In this document: piece by piece, positions 26,440 through 35,061 of the stretch
Layout: each line of letters begins with the position of its first letter
How positions within the stretch are numbered: the first letter of the stretch is position 1
Source of the DNA: DAIDKA01 sp035487155
GTDB taxonomy: Bacteria; Pseudomonadota; Gammaproteobacteria; Steroidobacterales; Steroidobacteraceae
DNA length: 64,000 nucleotides
Assembly: GCA_035487155.1 (NCBI GenBank)
Contig: DATHMK010000091.1
Location: 56,864 to 120,863, forward strand
Direction: 5' to 3'
Translations under genes and position numbers: made by a program
The notes under the pieces: model-generated
Told to the model about the DNA's origin: nothing
Databases searched by the model: none
The model's input: only the letters and a program-made list of their open reading frames with translations

Positions 26440-27479
26440 GCGACACCCAGCACATTGGCGAAGATGCTGCGCAGCTGGTCGGTTTCCTTCAGGAAGGCGT
26501 CATGGCCGAACACCGAGGACAGCTCATGCAGCCGGCCGTGCTGCAGCCGGGCCACCATGGCGCGCAGGTCCGGCAGCGGCACCAGGCGGTCCTCGCGGAT
26601 GCCCACCACCGTGGTCGGGACGAAGATGCGCGCCACCTCCACCCGATGCAGATCGATGGACTCGGACAGGCACAGGAACGACTCCGCAGAATATTGGCTG
26701 GCGTAGTCACGACCGCGCGCCGCCAGGTACTGCTCCACCGGAAATTCGAAGCGGCCCGCGACCCGCTCGGGCGGACCATCGAAACGCGCGGCAAATTCCT
26801 CGGCCGAGCGGTAGGTGGTCATGGCCAGCGCCCGCGCCAGTTCCATGCCCTGCGCCGGCTGCCCGGCCGCGATTGCGAAGCGCACCATGCGCCGCTGGGT
26901 GCTGCGCCAGGCGCTGGACATGGGGTGCGCGCGATCCGAGGCACCGATCACCAGCAGGTTGGCCACGCGATCCGGATAGCGTTCCGCGAAGGCCAGCCCC
27001 ACCATGCCCCCATAGGAGCCCCCGGCGATGGCGCGCAGCGCGCCGATGCCCAGTGCGTCCAGCAGCCGCTCCAGTACCCGGGCCTGATCGAAGGTCGAAA
27101 TGCTGGGAAAGTCGGTCTCGCCGCTCTTGGGTCCGGTGGACTCGCCACTGCCGCCCAGGAAATCAAAACTCAGGATCCTGAAGCGATCCGCGTCCAGCGG
27201 CTTGCCCGGACCGGCGATGTCGGACCACCAGCCATCGCGCGCATCGGCGCCGAGGCACACCCGCCGATGCGCCGAAATTCCGCCCAGGGCGCACACCACG
27301 GGCGCCTCTTCCGGACCGCTCATGCGCCAGGCAATGCGCACGTCGCTCAGTTCACCGTGATGGTGCAGTGGCCATGGGCCGGCAAGCTCCAGGATGCCCT
27401 CGCGCGCCGCGGGCGCATGCAGGGTGGACACTCGCGCGCTGCGCGTGCCGGGGGACAGGACTTCAACTCTCGCAGTCAT
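26436..27479 (-). CDS. metX: Homoserine O-acyltransferase, MetX family (probably succinyl-CoA)
   Basis: 347 residues from the ATG at 27479, which has GGAG about nine bases upstream; a longer in-frame start would extend into the riboswitch leader. Alpha/beta-hydrolase-type acyltransferase: VVCALGGISAH, GSYGGMVGLAFAERYPDRV (nucleophile serine in GGSYGG) and SVFGHDAFLKE (catalytic histidine). It activates homoserine for methionine synthesis. Many proteobacterial MetX proteins with this context use succinyl-CoA; I infer this and cannot prove it. metB follows. Confidence 0.88.
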   Translation of the reverse strand: MTARVEVLSPGTRSARVSTLHAPAAREGILELAGPWPLHHHGELSDVRIAWRMSGPEEAPVVCALGGISAHRRVCLGADARDGWWSDIAGPGKPLDADRFRILSFDFLGGSGESTGPKSGETDFPSISTFDQARVLERLLDALGIGALRAIAGGSYGGMVGLAFAERYPDRVANLLVIGASDRAHPMSSAWRSTQRRMVRFAIAAGQPAQGMELARALAMTTYRSAEEFAARFDGPPERVAGRFEFPVEQYLAARGRDYASQYSAESFLCLSESIDLHRVEVARIFVPTTVVGIREDRLVPLPDLRAMVARLQHGRLHELSSVFGHDAFLKETDQLRSIFANVLGVA

Positions 27480-27605
27480 CTTGGGCGCTCCGCCGACCAG
27501 GGCTCGTAATTGAACCGATACCCCTGCGGAACACCCGCGCCGGATGGGCGGGTCAATCGGGTCCATCCCTCACCGCGTTGCGACGCGGATCGGGCCACTC
27601 CGATC

Positions 27606-27721
27606 GCTCATCTACCGCTCCGCTTGTGCGGGTCGCAGGAGTTGGCACCTTTCCGGGCTGGTTAGGCTCGGCGGTTGCCCCGGCGTCGAAGGGCCTTTTC
27701 CCTCAGCCGGTCTCGATGAGC
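27606..27721 (-). ncRNA. SAM-I (S-box) riboswitch upstream of metX
   Basis: Read on the minus strand, this region has the S-box core in order: P1 5' strand GCTCATC followed by GAGA, GAGGGAAAAGGCCC, GACGCCGGGGCAACC, GGTGCCAACTCCTGC and P1 3' strand GATGAGC, an exact complement of the first. These are the conserved SAM-binding and kink-turn elements. The element ends 126 nt before the metX ATG. The expression platform holds a GATCGG/CCGATC hairpin and CCGCGT/ACGCGG but no U-run, so it may control translation or Rho rather than an intrinsic terminator. High SAM should shut off metX-metB. Confidence 0.95.
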
Positions 27722-27753
27722 CCTCGAAGTCTAGGCGGGGTGCCGCGGCAGCG

Positions 27754-28899
27754 TCAAGGCCACAGCCGTTGCGAGGCGCGCCGGGCACCCTCGGCCAGCG
27801 CCGCCAGCTTGGCATAGGAGATCTGCGCGTCCATCTTGCCGATGCCGGCAAACGTGCCAAATCCACAGTCGGTGCCCGCCAGCACCCGCTCGCGCCCGAC
27901 AATGTCGGCGAACACCCCGATGCGCTGGGCGATGAGTTCCGGGTGCTCGACATAATTCGAGGTACTGGTCAGAAGGCCCGGCACCAGCACCTTGTCCTCG
28001 GGTATCCGCGCCTGCTGCCACTCCCGCCACTCATGCGCATGACGCGGATTGGCCGCCTCAAACAATATCGCCGCAGGCTTGGCCTTGAGGATGATCGGCA
28101 GCACCTTGGCCACCTCGATGTCATGGTCATGGGGGCCTTCGTAGTTGCCCCAGCACACGTGCATGCGCAGCTGGCTGGCCGGAATGTTGCGCAGCGCCTC
28201 ATTGAGCGCCTCGACATGAAAGTGCGCGCGGCGCAGGAACTGCTCCTCGGTGAGATCCTGGAAGCCGGTGTGCCGCGCCATGGCCAGGTCCGGGCAGTCG
28301 ATCTGCAGCACGATACCGGCGGCCGCGATCGCCTCGTACTCCTCGCGCATGGCAGCGGCGATGGCCTCGACGTAGGCCTCGTGGCTCGGGTAGTACTCAT
28401 TGGTCTGAAACGCAGCCACGACGCCCGGCGAGGCCGCGTTCATGAACAGCTCCAGCGGCGCATGCCGCGCACGGGCGGCGCGCAGGTTCGCGATGTCCTG
28501 GCGCATGGACTCGCGATCCACCAGCGCGATGGGTCCGATACAGCACTGACGCTTGAAGGTCTGCTGGCCGGCGAACAGCGCCATGCGCGCGCGAAATTCC
28601 GGGTACGGCTGCAGGTCCAGCGCCACCTGGCGCGGCTGATCCCCGCCAAAGCCCGACAGCCGGTCCTTGATATAGGTTGCATAGCTGATCTTGGACATCT
28701 CTCCATCGCTGACGATGTCGATGCCGGCTCCCACCTGCCGGGCCACCACCTCATCCACCGCCGCGCTCATGACCGCGGCAAAGGCCTGCGGCTCGTGGCC
28801 GCTGTGGTTCTCCTTGGCCATGAGCCGGTCCACCACCGCCTGGCTGCGCGGCAGGCTGCCGACATGGGTGGTCAGGATCCGTTCCGTGCTCAGCTGCAT
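27754..28899 (-). CDS. Core methionine-synthase-like methyltransferase (MetE C-terminal domain family)
   Basis: 381 residues, corresponding only to the catalytic C-terminal half of cobalamin-independent methionine synthase; the N-terminal folate-binding half is absent. It opens with TTHVGSLPRS. The zinc site is intact in order and spacing: His247 and Cys249 (MHVCWGNY), Glu281 (ILFEAAN) and Cys345 (GTDCGFGT). Such core enzymes may methylate homocysteine from a non-folate donor, or serve other thiol-transfer reactions (coenzyme M-type families). It is immediately upstream of the SAM riboswitch on the same strand, supporting a methionine role, but the methyl donor is unknown. Confidence 0.75.
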   Translation of the reverse strand: MQLSTERILTTHVGSLPRSQAVVDRLMAKENHSGHEPQAFAAVMSAAVDEVVARQVGAGIDIVSDGEMSKISYATYIKDRLSGFGGDQPRQVALDLQPYPEFRARMALFAGQQTFKRQCCIGPIALVDRESMRQDIANLRAARARHAPLELFMNAASPGVVAAFQTNEYYPSHEAYVEAIAAAMREEYEAIAAAGIVLQIDCPDLAMARHTGFQDLTEEQFLRRAHFHVEALNEALRNIPASQLRMHVCWGNYEGPHDHDIEVAKVLPIILKAKPAAILFEAANPRHAHEWREWQQARIPEDKVLVPGLLTSTSNYVEHPELIAQRIGVFADIVGRERVLAGTDCGFGTFAGIGKMDAQISYAKLAALAEGARRASQRLWP

Positions 28900-28936
28900 G
28901 GCTCAATCATACACTTTTACGCCGCGCCCGATCTGT

Positions 28937-28969
28937 GCTAATGTATTAGCGTACTGTTACATTAGTACG
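28937..28969. promoter_or_regulatory. Double palindromic operator for the TrpR-family repressor (his control)
   Basis: Two adjoining palindromes: 28937-28950 (GCTAAT, GT, ATTAGC) and 28950-28969 (CGTACT, eight bases, AGTACG). The second matches the classical E. coli TrpR-type operator GTACTAGTTAACTAGTAC at 13 of 18 positions by eye. It lies 22 bp before a TrpR-family gene that heads the his operon, and between it and the divergent MetE-like gene. Autoregulation and repression of his genes by histidine is the likely purpose; the palindromes are seen, the binding is inferred. Confidence 0.7.
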
Positions 28970-28991
28970 AGACGCGAAGCCCCGCAAGCCC

Positions 28992-29345
28992 ATGAAAAGC
29001 CACCGCAATGTGTCCTCAAGCCAGGAAGCCCTGGCCGAGCGCAACCTGTTCACCGCCCTCGCCTTGCTGCGCAACGCGGATGAATGCCGCGCCTTCTTCC
29101 GCGACTTGTGCACCCCGGCGGAGATCCAGGCCATGGCCGACCGCTGGGCGGTGGTGGACTGGCTGATGCGCGGGGTTGCCTACCGGGAGATCAATCGTCT
29201 CACCGGCGTCAGCGTCACCACCATCAGTCGCGTGGCCCGCTGCCTGGCCGCCGGCAATGGCGGCTATTCGCTCATTCTGCGTCGCGCCAAGGGTCCGCGG
29301 CGCGCGGATCCGGGCCGCCGCGTGGAGGCAGCCCGCCATGGATAA
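28992..29345 (+). CDS. TrpR-family regulator, YerC/YecD (HisR-like)
   Basis: 117 residues. It belongs to the Trp-repressor superfamily by its helix pattern: LFTALALLRNADECRAFFRDLCTPAEIQAMADRW then the helix-turn-helix VAYREINRLTGVSVTTISRVARCL (each quoted in part: CRAFFRDLCTPAEIQAMADR and NRLTGVSVTTISRVARCL). A basic tail follows. The gene overlaps hisG by eight bases and is the first gene of the his operon, so the likely co-repressor is histidine; TrpR-family HisR regulators with such a location have been proposed by comparative genomics. No Shine-Dalgarno is obvious. Confidence 0.85.
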   Translation: MKSHRNVSSSQEALAERNLFTALALLRNADECRAFFRDLCTPAEIQAMADRWAVVDWLMRGVAYREINRLTGVSVTTISRVARCLAAGNGGYSLILRRAKGPRRADPGRRVEAARHG

Positions 29346-30237
29346 GGACACCCGCCTGAAACTGGCGGTCCAGAAATCCGGACGCCTGACCGATCCGTCG
29401 CTGGACCTGCTCAGCCGCTGCGGGCTGAAGCTCTCGCGCGGCAAGGATCAGCTCATGGGCTTTGGCGAGAACATGCCGCTGGATGTGCTGTTCGTGCGCG
29501 ACGATGACATCCCGGATCTGGTGCAGGAGGATGTCTGCGACCTGGGTCTGGTGGGTCTGAACGTGCTCGAGGAGAAGCGCCTGGAGCTGGCCTCACGCGG
29601 CCACCCGGCGCTGTTCCAGACGGTGCGCAACCTGGATTTCGGTCGCTGCCGGCTGTCGCTGGCGGTGCCGGAGGGCACGCAGTTCAGCGGCCCGGCGTGG
29701 CTGCAGGGCCGGCGCATCGCCACCACCTACCCCTACATGCTGGCGCGCTTTCTCAAGGAGCATGACCTCGAGGCCGAGATCGTAGTGCTCTCCGGGGCGG
29801 TGGAGATCGCACCGCGCCTGGGGCGCGCCGATGCGGTGTGCGACCTGGTGTCCACCGGCTCGACGCTGCAGGCCAATCACCTGCGCGAAGTGCTGACCGT
29901 GCTGGAAAGCCACGCGGTGCTGATCCGCACGCCCCTTGCGCTGGCGCCGGCCAAGGATGAATGGGCCGAACGGCTGCTGATGCGCATCGATGGTGTGCAG
30001 CAGGTCAAGGAGAGCAAGTACATCATGCTGCACGCGCCGCGCTCGGCGCTGCCGGAAATCCGCCGTCTGCTGCCCGGCAGCGAGTCACCCACCATCATTC
30101 CCCTGGAGGGTCAGGCGGATCGGGTGGCGGTGCACGCGGTGTGTCGCGAGAACGTGTTCTGGGAAACCCTCGAGAGCCTGAAGAAGGCCGGCGCCAGCGC
30201 CATGCTGGTACTGCCCGTCGAGAAGATGCTGGTCTGA
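29338..30237 (+). CDS. hisG: ATP phosphoribosyltransferase, long form
   Basis: 299 residues: the long HisG form with a C-terminal regulatory ACT-like domain, which does not need HisZ. First step of histidine synthesis and the usual point of feedback inhibition. Motifs: LKLAVQKSGRL at the start, FVRDDDIPDLV, DLGLVGLNVLEE, RIATTYPYMLARFL and DLVSTGSTLQANHL (PRPP-binding). The ATG has GGAGG upstream and overlaps the repressor gene; the longer frame from 29176 is a read-through of that gene in another frame. Confidence 0.96.
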   Translation: MDKDTRLKLAVQKSGRLTDPSLDLLSRCGLKLSRGKDQLMGFGENMPLDVLFVRDDDIPDLVQEDVCDLGLVGLNVLEEKRLELASRGHPALFQTVRNLDFGRCRLSLAVPEGTQFSGPAWLQGRRIATTYPYMLARFLKEHDLEAEIVVLSGAVEIAPRLGRADAVCDLVSTGSTLQANHLREVLTVLESHAVLIRTPLALAPAKDEWAERLLMRIDGVQQVKESKYIMLHAPRSALPEIRRLLPGSESPTIIPLEGQADRVAVHAVCRENVFWETLESLKKAGASAMLVLPVEKMLV

Positions 30238-30241
30238 GCCC

Positions 30242-31549
30242 ATGCAGATCCTTCACTGGACACAACTGAATGCGGCTCAGCGGCGTGCGGCGCTGGCGCG
30301 CCCGGCCATCGAGGGCCGCGCCGAGGTTGCCGCGGATGTCGCCAGGCTCATCAGCCAGGTGCGCGCCGAGGGCGATGTGGCGCTGCTGGAGCTCACCTGG
30401 CGCTTCGATGGCGTGCGCCTGGATGCGCTGGCAGTCAGTGCCGCGGAGTTTGCCGCCGCGCGTTCGCAGCTGACGCCGGTGCAGATCGCCGCGCTGGAGC
30501 GCGCGATCGGCAACATCGAGAAATTCCACGCCGCCCAGCAGCTGCCGCCACTGTCGCTGGAGACCTCCCCCGGCGTGCGCTGCGAGCGCATCACGCGCGC
30601 CATCGGCGCCGTCGGCCTGTACGTGCCGGCCGGCTCCGCGCCCCTGCCCTCGGCGGTGATCATGCTGGCGGTGCCGGCGCGTCTGGCGGGCTGTCCGCGG
30701 CGCGTGCTGTGCACGCCACCGGCTCGCGACGGCGGTGCGAATGCCGCGGTGCTGGTGGCGGCGCAGCTGTGCGGCATCGATACGGTGTTCAAGGTGGGCG
30801 GCGCGCAGGCGATCGCGGCTCTGGCCTACGGCACCGGCTCGATTCCCAAGGTCGACAAGATTTTCGGCCCCGGCAATGCCTGGGTCACGGCCGCCAAGCA
30901 GCAGGTGGCCGCCGATCCGGAAGGCGCGGCGGTGGACCTGCCGGCCGGCCCCTCAGAAGTGCTGGTCATCGCCGATGAGACGGCGCGGCCGGAATTCGTG
31001 GCCTCGGACCTGCTCGCGCAGGCCGAACACGATCCGCAGTCCCAGGCCATCCTGGTCACCCCGTCGGCGCAACTCGCCGCCGTGGTGGCGGCGCAGGTGC
31101 AGCGGCAGATGGCCACGCTGTCGCGGCACGCGATACTGGTGAAGTCCATTGCCGCCAGTCGCTGCATCGTGGTACCGGATCTGGCCACCGCCATCGAGGT
31201 TTGCAATGAGTACGCACCCGAGCATCTGCTGCTGCAGATCCGTCAGGCGCGCGACTCGCTCGACCTGATCCGCAACGCCGGTTCGATCTTCCTCGGGGAC
31301 TGGTCCCCGGAACCGATGGGCGATTACTGCTCGGGCACCAATCACGTACTGCCCACCTATGGTTATGCCCGTGCCTACAGTGGCCTGTCGCTGAGCGACT
31401 TCAGCAAGCGCATCACGGTGCAGGAGCTGACCCCCGCGGGCCTGCGGGATCTGGGACCGGTGGCCGCGGCCATGGCGAACCTGGAGGGTCTGGATGCGCA
31501 CGCCGCGGCGGTCCAACGCCGGCTCGCGGTGCTGGAGCAAGGCCTGTGA
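30242..31549 (+). CDS. hisD: Histidinol dehydrogenase
   Basis: 435 residues. Zinc enzyme that oxidises histidinol to histidine in two NAD+-dependent steps, the last in the pathway. Conserved blocks: GLYVPAGSAPLPSAVIML, GGAQAIAALAYGTGSIPKVDKI (partly quoted as AYGTGSIPKVDKIFGPGN), DLPAGPSEVLVIADE, AEHDPQSQAIL and GDYCSGTNHVLPT, which contains the zinc-site histidine. It starts four bases after hisG and overlaps hisC by four. Confidence 0.97.
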   Translation: MQILHWTQLNAAQRRAALARPAIEGRAEVAADVARLISQVRAEGDVALLELTWRFDGVRLDALAVSAAEFAAARSQLTPVQIAALERAIGNIEKFHAAQQLPPLSLETSPGVRCERITRAIGAVGLYVPAGSAPLPSAVIMLAVPARLAGCPRRVLCTPPARDGGANAAVLVAAQLCGIDTVFKVGGAQAIAALAYGTGSIPKVDKIFGPGNAWVTAAKQQVAADPEGAAVDLPAGPSEVLVIADETARPEFVASDLLAQAEHDPQSQAILVTPSAQLAAVVAAQVQRQMATLSRHAILVKSIAASRCIVVPDLATAIEVCNEYAPEHLLLQIRQARDSLDLIRNAGSIFLGDWSPEPMGDYCSGTNHVLPTYGYARAYSGLSLSDFSKRITVQELTPAGLRDLGPVAAAMANLEGLDAHAAAVQRRLAVLEQGL

Positions 31550-32649
31550 GCCGCGTGGCGCCCTCGCCCACTTCGATTGCGCGCCCGGACATCCTGAGCG
31601 TGGATCCCTACGAGCATGCGGCCTGGAATCCGGCCCTGGAGCGTCTGCATGCCAATGAGCTGCCGTGGCGCAACAGCACGGATGGGAGCGAGGCCGGCCT
31701 GAACCGCTATCCCGAACCGCAGCCCCAGGGGCTGGTGGCACAGCTGGCCGCACTTTACGCGCAGCCTGCCGCCAATGTTCTGGTCACCCGCGGCAGCGAC
31801 GAGGCCATTGATCTGCTGACGCGCGCCTACTGTCGCGCCGGGGTGGACCAGGTGCTGGTGTGTCCGCCCACCTTCGGCATGTACGGCGTCGCGGCGCGCA
31901 TCCAGGGCGCCGGCGTGGTGCGCGTGCCGCTGAACCAGGCGCGCGGCTTCCAATACGATGCGGCCGCGGTCCTGGCCGAGTGCACGCCCACCGTGAAGCT
32001 GGTGTACGTATGCTCGCCCAACAATCCCACCGGCAATCTGGTTCCCGAGGAAACCATCCTGCATCTGGCCGGCCAGCTGGCCGGCAAGGCACTGCTGGTG
32101 GTGGATGAGGCCTACATCGAGTTCGCTGCTACCCCAGGCTGCGCGCGCCACCTGCCCGGCCACCCCTGGCTGGTGGTGCTGCGCACGCTGTCCAAGGCCC
32201 ACGGCCTGGCCGGTGCGCGCTGCGGAGTGGTGCTGGCGCATGCCGAGGTGGTGGCGCTGCTGCGGCGTATCGTCGAGCCCTACAATCTGACGCAGCTGAG
32301 CATCGAGGCCGTGCTGCGCGCCCTGCAACCGGCCGCCCGCGCCAGCACCGCCGGGCGCGTGGCGGCGGTGCTGGATGAGCGGGCGCGGCTGACCGCGGCG
32401 CTGGAGCAGACCGAGGGCGTGATCCGCGTGTGGCCCAGCGCCGCGAATTTCCTGCTGGTGGAGTTCGTGGCCCCGCAACTGGCCTTTGATCAGGCCTGCG
32501 CGGCGGGCCTGCTGGTGCGCGACGTGCGCCGTCAGCCGGGGCTGGAGCGCGCCTTGCGCCTCACCGTGGGCACCCCCGAACAGAACCAGCGCCTGATCAG
32601 CGCCCTGCGTACCCACAGCCGGTCCCGCCCGGCCCACAAGGTGACTTAA
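31546..32649 (+). CDS. hisC: Histidinol-phosphate aminotransferase
   Basis: 367 residues with a GTG start overlapping the hisD stop (GTGA). Class II PLP aminotransferase. Motifs: HANELPW, TRGSDEAIDLLTRAYC, CSPNNPTGNLV, VVDEAYIEF and TLSKAHGLAGAR with the PLP lysine. It converts imidazole acetol phosphate to histidinol phosphate. hisB follows directly, also with a GTG start one base after the TAA. Confidence 0.96.
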   Translation: MSRVAPSPTSIARPDILSVDPYEHAAWNPALERLHANELPWRNSTDGSEAGLNRYPEPQPQGLVAQLAALYAQPAANVLVTRGSDEAIDLLTRAYCRAGVDQVLVCPPTFGMYGVAARIQGAGVVRVPLNQARGFQYDAAAVLAECTPTVKLVYVCSPNNPTGNLVPEETILHLAGQLAGKALLVVDEAYIEFAATPGCARHLPGHPWLVVLRTLSKAHGLAGARCGVVLAHAEVVALLRRIVEPYNLTQLSIEAVLRALQPAARASTAGRVAAVLDERARLTAALEQTEGVIRVWPSAANFLLVEFVAPQLAFDQACAAGLLVRDVRRQPGLERALRLTVGTPEQNQRLISALRTHSRSRPAHKVT

Positions 32650-33723
32650 GTGAGCGCCCTGACACCGGTTCTTTTCATCGACCATGACGGCACCTTGGTG
32701 GAGGAGCCACCCGACCAGCAGGTCGACAGCCTCGCCAAGATCCACTTCATGCCAGGGGTATTCGCCGCCTTGAGCGAGCTGTCCGCGGCGGGCTTCCGGC
32801 TGGTCATCGTCTCCAATCAGGATGGACTGGGCAGCCCGACCCATCCCACGGCCGCCTTCGAGCAGGCGCACCGGTTCATCCTGGAGGCCTTCGGCTCCCA
32901 GGGCGTGCACTTTGAAAAGGTGTTCATCTGTCCGCACCGGGCCGAAGAGGACTGCGAGTGCCGCAAGCCGCGCACCGGACTGCTGCGCGAGTTCCTGCGC
33001 GACGCTCAGGTGGATCTTCAGGGCAGCGCGGTCATCGGCGATCGGGACACGGATCTGGAACTGGCCCGCAATATCGGCGTGCGCGGCCTGCTGGTGCAGC
33101 GCCATGGCAGCGCCCGGCAGACCTGGGCCGCGGTGGTGCACGAACTGACGGCACGACGCGCCAGCGTGGCGCGCGACACCCGCGAGACCCGCATCGCCGT
33201 CACCGTGGACCTGGATGCCACCGCGCCGGTGAGCATCGCCACCGGCATCGGCTTCTTCGATCACATGCTCGAGCAGCTGGCCAAGCATGGGGGCTTTTCG
33301 ATGTCGCTGACCTGCCAGGGGGATCTGGGTGTCGACGAACATCACACCGTGGAGGACTGCGCGCTCGCCATCGGTGAGGCACTGCGCAAGGCGCTGGGCC
33401 GCAAGCTCGGCATCAACCGCTACGGCTTTCTGCTGCCCATGGATGAAGCGCGCACCCAGGTGGCCATCGATCTTTCCGGGCGCGCCTACGCGATCTTCGA
33501 AGGCCGCTTCGCACGCGAGGAAGTCGGCGGCCTGGCCACCGAGCTGGTGCCGCATTTCTTCCGCTCGCTGGCCGACAGCCTGGGGGCCGCGGTGCATATC
33601 AGCGTCTCGGGTGAGAACTCCCACCACATGATCGAATCCTGCTTCAAGGGCACGGGCCGGGCGCTGCGCCAGGCGTTCCGTCGCGAAGGCAGCGAACTGC
33701 CCAGCACCAAGGGTGTGCTTTGA
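32650..33723 (+). CDS. hisB: Bifunctional histidinol-phosphatase / imidazoleglycerol-phosphate dehydratase
   Basis: 357 residues, the fused form found in gammaproteobacteria. The N-terminal HAD phosphatase (about 1-165) has DHDGT (Asp11 and Asp13) and a zinc loop CPHRAEEDCECRKP. The C-terminal dehydratase has GIGFFDHMLEQLAKHG, DEHHTVEDCALAIGEAL, and SHHMIESCFKGTGRALRQA, which carry the manganese histidines. It supplies steps six and eight of the pathway. GTG start, no spacer after hisC. Confidence 0.97.
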   Translation: MSALTPVLFIDHDGTLVEEPPDQQVDSLAKIHFMPGVFAALSELSAAGFRLVIVSNQDGLGSPTHPTAAFEQAHRFILEAFGSQGVHFEKVFICPHRAEEDCECRKPRTGLLREFLRDAQVDLQGSAVIGDRDTDLELARNIGVRGLLVQRHGSARQTWAAVVHELTARRASVARDTRETRIAVTVDLDATAPVSIATGIGFFDHMLEQLAKHGGFSMSLTCQGDLGVDEHHTVEDCALAIGEALRKALGRKLGINRYGFLLPMDEARTQVAIDLSGRAYAIFEGRFAREEVGGLATELVPHFFRSLADSLGAAVHISVSGENSHHMIESCFKGTGRALRQAFRREGSELPSTKGVL

Positions 33724-34319
33724 AGATTGACGTCGCCATCATCGACAGCGGCGGTGCGAACCTGGCGTCGCTGCAGTTCGCGCTGGAGCGGCTCGGGGCG
33801 CGCAGTGTCGTGACCAGCGATCCGGCACAGATCGCCGCCGCGCCGCGGGTGCTGCTGCCCGGAGTGGGTTCGGCACTGGCCGCCATGCAGCGGCTCACTG
33901 CCAGCGGCGTCGCCACCCAGCTGCCGCGGCTGAAGCAGCCGGTGCTGGGCATCTGCCTGGGAATGCAGCTGCTGTACCTGAAGTCCGAGGAAGGTCCGGC
34001 GCAGTGTCTGGGTCTGCTGCCGCAGACCGTGCGCCGCCTGGAACCCAAGCAGGGACGGCCGGTGCCGCACATGGGCTGGAACCGCCTGCACATCGTGTAC
34101 GAGGATCCGCTGCTGGAGGGCATCGCCGAGAACGAACACGTGTACTTCGTGCACAGCTACGCCGCGCCGGTCTCAGCGACGACGCTGGCCACCTGCGACT
34201 ATGGCCTGGAGATCGCGGCCGTGGTGCGCAGGGGCAATTTCTGGGGCACGCAGTTTCACCCCGAGCGCTCCACCCGGGTGGGCGCGCGCATTCTCGCCAA
34301 TTTCCTGAGGCTCACCTGA
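33720..34319 (+). CDS. hisH: Imidazole glycerol phosphate synthase glutaminase subunit
   Basis: 199 residues. Class I glutamine amidotransferase that feeds ammonia to HisF. The catalytic triad is visible: Cys79 (GICLGMQLL), His180 and Glu182 (GTQFHPERS). It begins with TTG overlapping the hisB stop (TTGA), a weak start that suggests translational coupling. The family start IDVAIIDSGGANLASL supports the choice. Confidence 0.95.
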   Translation: MKIDVAIIDSGGANLASLQFALERLGARSVVTSDPAQIAAAPRVLLPGVGSALAAMQRLTASGVATQLPRLKQPVLGICLGMQLLYLKSEEGPAQCLGLLPQTVRRLEPKQGRPVPHMGWNRLHIVYEDPLLEGIAENEHVYFVHSYAAPVSATTLATCDYGLEIAAVVRRGNFWGTQFHPERSTRVGARILANFLRLT

Positions 34320-34320
34320 A

Positions 34321-35061
34321 GTGCTGCTGATTCCGGCGATCGACCTGCGCAATGGACGCTGCGTACGCCTCTTCAAGGGCGACTTTGCGGCCGAGACGCG
34401 CTACGAGTACGAACCTCACGAGCTGCTGCAGCGCTATCGGGGTATCGGCGCCAGCTGGCTGCACGTGGTGGACCTGGATGGCGCGCGGGAGGGCACCCTG
34501 GCCAACCGCAGCATCGTGGTGAGTCTGGCCTCGCAGACGGCGGTGCGGATCCAGGTCGGCGGCGGCGTGCGCTCCGCGGCGGTGATCGATGATCTGCTGC
34601 GCAACCGCGTGGCGCGCGTCGTCATCGGCAGCCTGGCGGTGGAACGGCCCGATGAAGTCATCGGCTGGCTGAACCAGTTCGGCGCCGCGCGTATCTGCCT
34701 GGCCTTCGACATCCGCAACGATGCCCAGGGCGTGCCGCGGGTGCGAACCCGCGGCTGGACCCAGGGCGGGCAGCTCAGCTTGTGGCAGGCCCTGGAGCCG
34801 TTCCTGGCGCATGGTCTGAAGCACGTGCTGTGCACCGACATCGACCGCGATGGCGCCCTCTCAGGACCGGGCCTGGACCTGTATCGCGAGTGCCGCCGGC
34901 GCCACCCGGGCATCGAGTGGCAGGCTTCCGGCGGCGTGCGCGATGCGGCCGATCTTGCGGCGCTCGCGGCGCTGGGCATGGCGGCAGCCGTGAGCGGCAA
35001 GGCCCTGCTCGAAGAGCGCATCACCTCTGAGGAGCTGCGACCATTCTTGCCAAACGCATAA
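34321..35061 (+). CDS. hisA: ProFAR isomerase (phosphoribosylformimino-5-aminoimidazole carboxamide ribotide isomerase)
   Basis: 246 residues, a TIM barrel. Asp8 in LLIPAIDLRNG is one catalytic acid, and the second lies in TDIDRDGALSGPGLDL. The phosphate-binding loops VGGGVRS and ASGGVRD are present. It starts with GTG one base after the hisH stop. Its last 19 bases overlap the start region of hisF. Confidence 0.96.
   Translation: MLLIPAIDLRNGRCVRLFKGDFAAETRYEYEPHELLQRYRGIGASWLHVVDLDGAREGTLANRSIVVSLASQTAVRIQVGGGVRSAAVIDDLLRNRVARVVIGSLAVERPDEVIGWLNQFGAARICLAFDIRNDAQGVPRVRTRGWTQGGQLSLWQALEPFLAHGLKHVLCTDIDRDGALSGPGLDLYRECRRRHPGIEWQASGGVRDAADLAALAALGMAAAVSGKALLEERITSEELRPFLPNA

Noticed and set aside
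31375..33627. 750-codon minus-strand frame opposite hisC-hisB
   Set aside because: Same shadow pattern; the + strand genes are strongly supported.
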